From the NCBI GenBank assembly GCA_049662565.1, contig JBATBW010000072.1:1-10030 (forward strand): a stretch of 10,030 bases of DNA, written 5' to 3'. The DNA comes from JBATBW01 sp049662565 (GTDB taxonomy: Bacteria > Bacillota_I > Bacilli_A > Erysipelotrichales > Erysipelotrichaceae). Below the pieces are notes generated by a model. That model did not search any database. It worked only from the letters and a program-made list of their open reading frames with translations, and was not told where the DNA came from. The translations under genes were made by a program, and so were the position numbers. Shown here piece after piece: positions 1 to 5,802 of the stretch; positions within the stretch are counted from its first letter, which is position 1; each line of letters opens with the position of its first letter.

Positions 1-653
1 CTAGTAGAATACTTTATAAATATATTAAATACTAATAATAATTGATATCTTTGATAACGCATTAAATAACTCTTAGGCTGGAATAATTGATTAAACAACA
101 CTCCATTACCGTTTTTATAAATAATAAACATCAATAATAAGGCTAAAACAACGACAATCTGACCAATAAAGATTAACCATAATAATATATCAATTAATGA
201 TGATTTATCGCTAGAACCCGTCATAAATGCTTGCATATTAGGCAATAACCAAAACAAACAAAAAGCTAACACAACAACCGACATCAACCATTGAACAACC
301 CCTAATAAAATATTATTGCTTAAAGATTGTTTAATCTCTTTTTTAGTTTTGCCTACCTCAACAATGACCCCTAAAGCATTATTTAAACCCAATAATTGAT
401 TAATACTAGTAAAACTAGGACCGAAATACTTTTTTAAAATTAGTAGATAATCACTATTATTATGAAATTCTTGATAAAACCGTCGAAAACAATAATCATA
501 GTCTTTCAATAAGAAAGCAATTTGATTAATGCTATAGCCTTTTCTTAAATAATTATAGATCAACTCCAATTGATGTAATTTAAATATTTGATTTTTAATC
601 TGAAAATTTTTCAAATAATATACTAGCAACTCTTCTTTTATTTTTTTGATCAT
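1..653 (-). CDS. comGB: ComGB-like competence pseudopilus platform protein, partial (C-terminus off the left edge)
   Basis: Inner-membrane platform of the type IV-like competence pseudopilus (T2SSF/PilC family), expected to couple the ComGA ATPase to pilin assembly for DNA uptake. 217 residues are visible. A cytoplasmic helical region (about 25-110, with a KGYSINQIAFLL stretch typical of the first T2SSF domain) is followed by hydrophobic segments at about 115-138 and 154-179, then a second charged region (about 180-205) cut by the window edge. The assignment rests on this architecture plus position directly after comGA. The only in-frame ATG is at 653, which overlaps comGA by 59 bases. A TTG at 614 would reduce the overlap to 20 bases. 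The ATG has a strong AAAGGAGG, but 21 bases upstream instead of the usual 5-9, so the start is uncertain. Family members are about 320-350 residues, so roughly a third is missing here. Confidence 0.8.
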   Translation of the reverse strand, partial: MIKKIKEELLVYYLKNFQIKNQIFKLHQLELIYNYLRKGYSINQIAFLLKDYDYCFRRFYQEFHNNSDYLLILKKYFGPSFTSINQLLGLNNALGVIVEVGKTKKEIKQSLSNNILLGVVQWLMSVVVLAFCLFWLLPNMQAFMTGSSDKSSLIDILLWLIFIGQIVVVLALLLMFIIYKNGNGVLFNQLFQPKSYLMRYQRYQLLLVFNIFIKYST

Positions 654-1449
654 AAACTAATTGTTGAACAACAACCTCCTTTAAAACCTCTTTAATATCA
701 TCTTCATTAATATCAAAATCTAGTAGTCTTTGATAAACCCCCTTACCAGTTTTACCATGAATAGTTGCAAGTACTAAATGGCCCGTTAAAGCAGCATTAC
801 AAGCCATCATTGCTGCTTGTTTATCTCTAATTTCCCCAATAACAATAATGTCAGGATCATGGCGCATAATCTGTTTAATCCCACTTTGATAAGTAATTCC
901 CATCTTTTCATTGATTTGTAATTGAATAAAATCGTCATTATAAATCTCTATTGGGTCTTCTATCGAATAAACCATCTTCCCTTTAAAACTATGCGCTAAG
1001 GCATATAGGGTTGTCGTCTTCCCGCTGCCAGTTGGACCACATATTAAAACTAAACCATAATTTAGACAGGTCAATGACAATAACTTACTAGTCATCGTTT
1101 CATTAAGTGTTAAAGAATACAAACTTTGATATTTAGTTGTATTCAAAATTCTTATGACCCCACTAACTAATTGCAAAGAATTAATTAAAGAAAATCTAAT
1201 AGCGAAATATTCATATTCATAATAATAATCAAACATTCCACTTTGCATTTTGTTATTTGTCCCCAAATCCAAATTAGCTTTATAAGCTAAATAATTAATA
1301 AAATTCTTAGGGTAACTTTTATCATATTCCTCTAAACATTCCTCATAACGCAAAGATATTTTTACTTGATCATTTTTTAAAATCAAATGAATATCACTAC
1401 ATTTTTTACTAATTGCAAAATCTAATAACTCATATAACTTTTCTTCCAT
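595..1449 (-). CDS. comGA: ComGA-like competence traffic ATPase (GspE/PilB family)
   Basis: Cytoplasmic hexameric ATPase that powers assembly of the competence pseudopilus. 284 residues. The N-terminal part (1-110) carries the CSDIHL element common in this family. The ATPase core follows: Walker A GPTGSGKTT at 138-146, Asp box IEDPIE at 163-168, Walker B IIVIGEIRD at 201-209 and His box TGHLVLATIH at 222-231. It is short: as I recall, B. subtilis ComGA is about 350 residues, and the Cys-containing C-terminal segment seen in many GspE/PilB proteins is absent (no cysteine after C217). It overlaps comGB, as expected for a comG operon. It has no well-spaced Shine-Dalgarno: AAGGAAG lies about 20 bases before the ATG, with an inverted repeat and a -10-like TATAAA between. 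A terminator for the preceding gene ends only about 33 bases upstream, so any promoter must sit in that gap or transcription must read through. Confidence 0.93.
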   Translation of the reverse strand: MEEKLYELLDFAISKKCSDIHLILKNDQVKISLRYEECLEEYDKSYPKNFINYLAYKANLDLGTNNKMQSGMFDYYYEYEYFAIRFSLINSLQLVSGVIRILNTTKYQSLYSLTLNETMTSKLLSLTCLNYGLVLICGPTGSGKTTTLYALAHSFKGKMVYSIEDPIEIYNDDFIQLQINEKMGITYQSGIKQIMRHDPDIIVIGEIRDKQAAMMACNAALTGHLVLATIHGKTGKGVYQRLLDFDINEDDIKEVLKEVVVQQLVYDQKNKRRVASILFEKFSD

Positions 1450-1482
1450 AACTATTTATAGTAAATATCTTCCTTATAACCT
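1450..1482 (-). promoter_or_regulatory. Candidate comGA promoter/operator with inverted repeat
   Basis: This short gap lies between the lipoprotein-gene terminator and the comGA ATG. On the minus strand it contains AAGGAAG, then the inverted repeat TATTTA-CTA-TAAATA (1467-1453). Within the repeat is a -10-like TATAAA (1460-1455) that ends five bases before the ATG. No convincing -35 hexamer is visible. If TATAAA is a real -10 box, the transcript would begin at or next to the start codon (leaderless). Otherwise the repeat could be an operator or an RNA hairpin spacing the distant Shine-Dalgarno. AT richness makes chance matches likely. Confidence 0.35.
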
Positions 1483-1505
1483 AAAAAAAACGACCTAAGT
1501 CGTTT
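1483..1505 (-). terminator. Rho-independent terminator after the lipoprotein gene
   Basis: Read on the minus strand, AAACGAC-TTAG-GTCGTTT forms a 7-bp stem with a 4-base loop (1505-1488), continued by a T-run to 1483. The stem begins inside the lipoprotein stop codon (1506-1504). It should end the rpmG/MBL/lipoprotein transcript and separate it from comGA. Confidence 0.85.
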
Positions 1506-1935
1506 ATTTTAATTGATAAGTTTTCCAACCGTCATTATTAGCTTCTAATCCAATACCCATATGACTAGAATAACCTAATTCGTTCAATATCTTCTCAATA
1601 TTATATTTACAAGAATAATTATCACCCAATTCTTCATTCGCAAAATAAAGAGGATTATCCAACAAAGACTTTATTTTCGTAAAATATCCCGCTCTTCCAT
1701 TCTTAAAATCTTCAATCTTTACCTTACCATTTTCAATATTACCATCAAGCCCAATAAAGATTAAACCTTGATTAACTACATTTTCTAATTCATCTAAAAT
1801 ATTATTAACCATATTAATCCGGTTATCATTCTCTTCATGACTATTATTACTAGGAGGAATTACTTCATCCTTTTTTTGACAACCACCAAGAACCAACAAA
1901 CAAATCAACAAAAAGCAAACTAATATTTTTTTCAT
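1504..1935 (-). CDS. Small predicted lipoprotein, function unknown
   Basis: 143 residues. The N-terminus MKKILVCFLLICLLVLGGC is a lipoprotein signal peptide with lipobox LGGC, so after lipidation at C19 the mature protein should be anchored on the outer face of the membrane. A polar, Asn/Glu-rich linker (20-40) follows, then a mostly hydrophilic domain (about 41-143) with a helical start (INMVNNILDELENVV), a Gly-rich GLDGNIENGK stretch and the ending GWKTYQLK. The mature part has one further cysteine (C109). I recognise no family. The Shine-Dalgarno AAGGGGG overlaps the upstream hydrolase stop, and only 9 bases separate the genes, so it is co-transcribed with that gene. A terminator follows directly. 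It sits just upstream of comGA, so a role at the cell surface in DNA uptake is possible, but only position suggests it. Confidence 0.85.
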   Translation of the reverse strand: MKKILVCFLLICLLVLGGCQKKDEVIPPSNNSHEENDNRINMVNNILDELENVVNQGLIFIGLDGNIENGKVKIEDFKNGRAGYFTKIKSLLDNPLYFANEELGDNYSCKYNIEKILNELGYSSHMGIGLEANNDGWKTYQLK

Positions 1936-1944
1936 ATAGCCCCC

Positions 1945-2547
1945 TTAATAACAATTCTTTAAATACGGATTAGATACTAATTCATCCTTTAAAGTTGATT
2001 CTTCATCATGCCCAGGATAAATTAATAAATTTTCATCTAAAGATGCGATAACTCGTAAAGACTCATTAAGCTTGTTAGAATTACCCGAATATAAATCCGT
2101 TCTACCCACACTTTTATGAAATAATGTATCACCCGTAAATAATACATTGTTATACAAAATGCAAACACTACCCTCGGAATGACCACTCGTCGCAATAATT
2201 GATAAAGCAATATTTCCAATTATTAAATCACCAACACACAAATCGACTGTATCAATATCCAAATTATATTGTTTAGCCTGTAGCAACTGTTGGTTATGTG
2301 CTAAATACTCATCTTCCTTAGGTAAATAAACTGGACAATTTTGAAATTGCACCAAATCTTTACAACCCACAAAATGATCAAAATGACCATGAGTCAATAT
2401 AATCGCTTTCAAAGAATAATTATTCTCCTGTAAGTATTTCACAATCTTTTTACTACCAAAAGATGGATCAATAATAACTACCCGACTATTATCTTCGATT
2501 AAATAAGTATTATTACCCATAACACCAGAGAAAAACTTTTTTATCAT
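1945..2547 (-). CDS. Metallo-beta-lactamase-fold hydrolase (glyoxalase II-like, YqgX type)
   Basis: Cytoplasmic dinuclear-metal hydrolase of the glyoxalase II-like group; the substrate is probably a thioester, but it cannot be read from sequence. 200 residues, close to the usual 200-215. Metal-binding motifs are complete: THGHFDH at 52-58 (H53, H55, D57, H58), H123 in SGHSEGS, D140 in TGDTLF and H180 in PGHDEES. The family element GRTDL is also present. It lies between rpmG and the comG genes, as B. subtilis yqgX does as I recall, which supports orthology with YqgX. It has no recognisable Shine-Dalgarno: the 5' side is the T-run of the rpmG terminator and then CTATATAAACAT. Expression may depend on read-through from rpmG or on a promoter almost touching the ATG. 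The lipoprotein gene follows 9 bases downstream. Confidence 0.93.
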   Translation of the reverse strand: MIKKFFSGVMGNNTYLIEDNSRVVIIDPSFGSKKIVKYLQENNYSLKAIILTHGHFDHFVGCKDLVQFQNCPVYLPKEDEYLAHNQQLLQAKQYNLDIDTVDLCVGDLIIGNIALSIIATSGHSEGSVCILYNNVLFTGDTLFHKSVGRTDLYSGNSNKLNESLRVIASLDENLLIYPGHDEESTLKDELVSNPYLKNCY

Positions 2548-2559
2548 ATGTTTATATAG
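2548..2559 (-). promoter_or_regulatory. Possible -10 box immediately before the MBL hydrolase start
   Basis: Between the rpmG terminator T-run and the hydrolase ATG the minus strand reads TCTATATAAACAT. A TATATA/TATAAA match ends three to five bases before the ATG, where a -10 box would give a leaderless mRNA. No -35 element is visible, and the match could be chance in AT-rich DNA. Confidence 0.22.
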
Positions 2560-2580
2560 AAAAAAAAGCTATGAAGCTTT
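2560..2580 (-). terminator. Rho-independent terminator after rpmG
   Basis: On the minus strand, AAAGCT-TCAT-AGCTTT forms a 6-bp stem and 4-base loop (2580-2565), continued by a T-run down to 2561. It begins at the rpmG stop codon. The modest stem suggests incomplete termination, which could let a fraction of rpmG transcription continue into the hydrolase and lipoprotein genes. Confidence 0.7.
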
Positions 2581-2729
2581 TATTTTTTCTCCTTATGTTC
2601 AGTCATTTTATTACAACGTGGACAATATTTTTTGATGCTCATACGATCTGGGTGTTTTTTCTTGTTACGAGATCCAAGATAATTTTCTTCACCACATTCA
2701 GCACATTTATAAGTAAAATTTTCTCTCAT
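2580..2729 (-). CDS. rpmG: 50S ribosomal protein L33 (zinc-binding form)
   Basis: Component of the large ribosomal subunit near the E site. 49 residues, the standard length. It has the ordered features of L33: MRENFTYKCAEC at the start, NYLGSRNKKKHPDRM in the middle and a CPRC pair near the end. Cysteines 9, 12, 36 and 39 form a complete zinc ribbon, marking the zinc-containing (C+) paralogue type. In Firmicutes this form is often paired with a zinc-free copy that replaces it under zinc limitation; no second copy is in this window. The start is fixed by a near-perfect GAGGAGG four bases before the ATG. It is divergent from ispG and followed directly by a hairpin terminator. A longer open frame on the opposite strand over the same bases is not a gene. 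Confidence 0.96.
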   Translation of the reverse strand: MRENFTYKCAECGEENYLGSRNKKKHPDRMSIKKYCPRCNKMTEHKEKK

Positions 2730-2765
2730 AGTTCCTCCTCAATAATTCTTTATACTATATAAGTT
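2730..2765 (-). promoter_or_regulatory. rpmG leader: -10-like box and strong Shine-Dalgarno
   Basis: The minus strand carries GAGGAGG (2740-2734) four bases before the rpmG ATG, and overlapping -10-like hexamers TATAGT (2759-2754) and TATAAA (2754-2749) upstream of it. No -35 at correct spacing is convincing; TTGAAA at 2790-2785 is about 25 bases from TATAGT. The ribosome-binding site is secure and the promoter is a candidate. Confidence 0.5.
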
Positions 2766-2795
2766 CTTTTAAATTTAACCACATTTTCAATTTTT

Positions 2796-2830
2796 TTGCA
2801 AGTATAATATGCTATAATTTTATTGAGGTG
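2796..2830 (+). promoter_or_regulatory. ispG promoter (extended -10) and ribosome-binding site
   Basis: TGCTATAAT (2810-2818) is an extended -10 element with a consensus TATAAT hexamer (2813-2818); a second TATAAT lies at 2803-2808. There is no clear -35 hexamer, which an extended -10 can tolerate. TTGAGGTGA follows at 2823-2831. Its AGGTG is the Shine-Dalgarno for the ATG at 2837, which argues against the GTG inside it (2828) being the start codon. Confidence 0.6.
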
Positions 2831-2836
2831 AAAAAA

Positions 2837-3910
2837 ATGTATACAAGAACTCAAACAAAAGCCGTAAAAATCGGAAACATTTCGATTGGTAATCAAAACA
2901 AAGTTATTATTCAATCAATGACAAACACTAAAACATGTGATATTGAAGCGACAATCAATCAAATTAACCAACTAGAAAAAGCTGGATGTCAAATCGCTCG
3001 ATTAGCTATCTTAGATAAAAATGATGCCTTAGCCATCAAAGAAATTAAAGCTAAAACTAATATTCCATTAGTAGCTGATATTCATTTCAATTACCAATTT
3101 GCCCTAATATGTATCGAAAATGGCATCGACAAAGTAAGAATAAACCCTTCAAATATCGGTAATGAAGAACACATCAAAATGGTAGTTGATGCCTGTAAAG
3201 AAAAGAATATACCTATAAGAATCGGTATAAATGGCGGTTCTTTAGAAAAAGACTTAATAAAAAAATATGGTAAAGCAACACCAGAAGCAATGATAGAAAG
3301 CGCTGATCGCAACATTAAATTATTAGAAAAATTAGGATTTGACCAAATAGTTCTATCATTTAAATCCAGCGATGTCGTAAATGTGATCCAAGTATATCAA
3401 CTAGCTGCCCAAAAATACCCATATCCTTTACACTTAGGAGTAACTGAAGCCGGAAGCTTTTTCGCTAGTAGTGTCCGCTCAAGTTGCGCATTAGGAAGTC
3501 TAATGTACCATGGAATTGGCGATACAATCCGCATTTCTGTCAGCGCTAACCCCGTAGAAGAAATCAAAATATGTAAAGAACTATTAAATAGTTTACACTT
3601 ATATGATAACTATCCTCATTTAGTATCTTGCCCAACTTGTGGTCGTATTCAATATGCAATGCTAGATATCTTACCAGCTATCGAAGATTACTTAAGCCAT
3701 ATTCAATGCGATATCAAAGTCGCAATTATGGGTTGTCCGGTCAATGGCCCTGGAGAAGCAAAAGACGCCGATATCGGTATTGCCGGTGGTAAAGACCACG
3801 GCATTTTGTTTAAACATGGTGAAATAATTAGAACCATACCAACTGACCAAATAGTTGAGGAATTAATTAAAGAAATTGATATTTTAGTAAAAGAAAGGCA
3901 CTTGCAATAG
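2837..3910 (+). CDS. ispG: 4-hydroxy-3-methylbut-2-enyl diphosphate synthase (IspG/GcpE)
   Basis: Iron-sulfur enzyme of the MEP pathway that reductively converts methylerythritol cyclodiphosphate to HMBPP, using flavodoxin or ferredoxin electrons. 357 residues from the ATG, typical of bacterial IspG without the plant insertion. The N-terminal TIM-barrel part includes IQSMTNT, ADIHF and RINPSNIG. The C-terminal [4Fe-4S] domain has CPTCGR (C265, C268) and MGCPVNGPGEAKDADIGIAGG (C300, E307), giving the three cysteines plus glutamate that bind the cluster. A GTG at 2828 is in frame but lies inside the Shine-Dalgarno GAGGTG, so I place the start at the ATG at 2837, where the spacing is normal. It is transcribed alone, divergent from rpmG and convergent with the exporter operon, and ends in a hairpin. 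IspH, the next enzyme, is encoded at the right end of the window. Confidence 0.97.
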   Translation: MYTRTQTKAVKIGNISIGNQNKVIIQSMTNTKTCDIEATINQINQLEKAGCQIARLAILDKNDALAIKEIKAKTNIPLVADIHFNYQFALICIENGIDKVRINPSNIGNEEHIKMVVDACKEKNIPIRIGINGGSLEKDLIKKYGKATPEAMIESADRNIKLLEKLGFDQIVLSFKSSDVVNVIQVYQLAAQKYPYPLHLGVTEAGSFFASSVRSSCALGSLMYHGIGDTIRISVSANPVEEIKICKELLNSLHLYDNYPHLVSCPTCGRIQYAMLDILPAIEDYLSHIQCDIKVAIMGCPVNGPGEAKDADIGIAGGKDHGILFKHGEIIRTIPTDQIVEELIKEIDILVKERHLQ

Positions 3911-3923
3911 CAAATGCCTTTTT
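3894..3923. terminator. Bidirectional terminator between ispG and the exporter operon
   Basis: AAAGGCA-c-TTGC-aata-GCAA-a-TGCCTTT forms an 11-bp stem with one C/A mismatch and a 4-base loop (3894-3921), followed by T-residues for ispG. On the minus strand the continuation TTTCTTTTA gives a usable U-rich tail for the exporter operon, whose stop codon lies directly beside it. The ispG stop TAG (3908-3910) is inside the hairpin. Confidence 0.88.
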
Positions 3924-3924
3924 A

Positions 3925-5802
3925 TTAATCAATTTCAATTTTACCAGTATATAATTGATAATAAATACCCTTATTCTTGATTAAATCTTGGTGATTGCCT
4001 CTCTCGATAATTTTACCGTGGTCTAAAACCATAATAACATCACTATTCTTAATCGTTGATAAACGATGGGCAATAACAAATACACTACGATTATTCATCA
4101 ACTTATCCATACCATCTTGAACAATCTTTTCCGTATTCGAGTCAATTGATGAAGTAGCTTCATCAAGAACTAAAGCCATTGAATTAGCCATAGCTGATCT
4201 CGCAATCGCAATTAACTGTCTTTGACCAACCGATAATGATTCGCCATCATCACTAATAACTGTGTTATAACCATCCTTTAAATGCTTAATAAACTGATGA
4301 GCATTAGCTAAACGGCTAGCCGCTTTAACTTTCTTTTCGTCATAATCATCACTACCATAACAAATATTATCCATAATAGTACCCGAAAATAAATGCGTAT
4401 CTTGCAATACTATCCCAATCGCTTTTCGTAAACTACTCTTCCTAATATCTTTAATATTAAACCCATCATAAGTAATTAATCCATCTTCAATTTCATAAAA
4501 ACGATTAATCAAATTCATAATAGTTGTTTTACCCGCACCAGTTGCGCCAACAAAGGCAATCTTTTCTCCAGCTGAAACATAAACACAAATATCTTTTAAA
4601 ATCGGTTTATCTTCCACATAAGAAAAATTTACATGATCAAACACGATATTACCTTTAACTAATGATAATTCGCCATTATTATCCCAAGCTAAAACTCCTT
4701 TATTATCATCACAAACTTGTAGACCATTTTCACTATCACAAACATAAGTTAATTTAATGTGTCCATTATCTACTTCTACTTCTTCATCTAATAAATTATA
4801 AATACGTTTAGCTCCAGCCATCGCTAATAAAATGGCATTCATTTGTTGAGCAACATTAGATATCGGCATAGAAATTGATTTATTCAAAGTCAAAAATGAA
4901 GCAATAACCCCAACACTAATTAAATGCGGATACATAATAGCCAGAACACCGCCAATAAAAGCCGTAAATACAAACGACAAATTGCCTAGATTCATAACGA
5001 TTGGCATCGTTATATTAGTAATTTTATTCGCATTATAGTCATTAATAAACAACTCATTATTTAATTTTTCAAATTCGCTTAATACTTCTTCCTCTTTAGT
5101 AAAAGTTTTAATTACTCGACTTGCACTAACCATTTCTTCAATAAAACCAGTTGTTTTACCCACTTGTTGTTGTTTTAAAACGAAATATTTACCACCCTTC
5201 TTCATAATCAACATCATTACTTGTTGAGTAACAAATATCATAAAAAATGAAATTAATGTTAACCAAATATTTAAAAATAACATCGATGTCGCAATTGATA
5301 CAACAGATATTAAACTAGTAATAAAGGTTGGTATACTACTAGAAACTAATTGTAATAATGTATCCACATCATTAGTATAGATACTTAAAATATCCCCATG
5401 GGCATTGACATCAAAATATTTAATAGGTAAATCTTGCATATGATCAAACAAATCATTACGGATTTCTTCAATTTTACTCATACTAATTTTAGTAATTAAA
5501 CGATTACTCATAAAATTAGCAATAATACTAATTAAATAAACACCACCCATAATAAACAACAAATTAATTAAAGGAATAAAACTAGGATTAGTTTGACCAA
5601 TTAATGGTGTAATATAATCATCAATTAAGGTCCGCAAAAACAAGGCACTAATGGCACTTGTAACTGATGTAATAACTAAACCAATAATAATGATCACCAT
5701 TTTAAATTTATTACCTTTAATGATAAACAACATTAATCTTTTAAATATCGCCTTATCTAAATCCTTCAAACTTGATTTAGCAGCAGCACTATTCCCCATC
5801 AT
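3925..5802 (-). CDS. ABC exporter half-transporter, catalytic partner (YfiC/LmrD/TM288-like)
   Basis: Membrane-bound half of a heterodimeric multidrug-type ABC exporter; substrate unknown. 625 residues. An N-terminal six-helix transmembrane domain (about 30-330) is followed by an extended linker (about 340-385) and the ATPase domain: Walker A GATGAGKTT 419-427, Q-loop Q467, signature LSVGQ 523-527, Walker B with catalytic E548, and H-loop H579. The linker and the ATPase resemble the Firmicute group that ends YYQLYTG. Walker B and H-loop are consensus, but the signature's second-position Gly is Val, so this subunit completes the degenerate site with its partner's Walker A. The start is the ATG at 5802, six bases after GAGGTG; an open frame extends to an ATG at 5850 but without a ribosome-binding site and deep inside the upstream gene. 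It overlaps that gene by 14 bases. It is last in the operon, with a terminator beyond its stop. Confidence 0.94.
   Translation of the reverse strand: MMGNSAAAKSSLKDLDKAIFKRLMLFIIKGNKFKMVIIIIGLVITSVTSAISALFLRTLIDDYITPLIGQTNPSFIPLINLLFIMGGVYLISIIANFMSNRLITKISMSKIEEIRNDLFDHMQDLPIKYFDVNAHGDILSIYTNDVDTLLQLVSSSIPTFITSLISVVSIATSMLFLNIWLTLISFFMIFVTQQVMMLIMKKGGKYFVLKQQQVGKTTGFIEEMVSASRVIKTFTKEEEVLSEFEKLNNELFINDYNANKITNITMPIVMNLGNLSFVFTAFIGGVLAIMYPHLISVGVIASFLTLNKSISMPISNVAQQMNAILLAMAGAKRIYNLLDEEVEVDNGHIKLTYVCDSENGLQVCDDNKGVLAWDNNGELSLVKGNIVFDHVNFSYVEDKPILKDICVYVSAGEKIAFVGATGAGKTTIMNLINRFYEIEDGLITYDGFNIKDIRKSSLRKAIGIVLQDTHLFSGTIMDNICYGSDDYDEKKVKAASRLANAHQFIKHLKDGYNTVISDDGESLSVGQRQLIAIARSAMANSMALVLDEATSSIDSNTEKIVQDGMDKLMNNRSVFVIAHRLSTIKNSDVIMVLDHGKIIERGNHQDLIKNKGIYYQLYTGKIEID

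Noticed and set aside
2571..2762. Open frame on the plus strand, hydrophobic translation of 63 residues
   Set aside because: It is antisense to rpmG, which has a strong ribosome-binding site and complete zinc-ribbon motifs; the hydrophobicity comes from the antisense of Lys/Glu-rich codons.
2828..2836. GTG at 2828 as the ispG start
   Set aside because: The GTG is part of the Shine-Dalgarno GAGGTG; the ATG at 2837 has normal spacing and suits the usual IspG N-terminus.
2730..2836. Riboswitch or T-box leader before ispG or rpmG
   Set aside because: The gap of about 107 bases is filled by two promoters and ribosome-binding sites, with no conserved leader motif or stable hairpin series.
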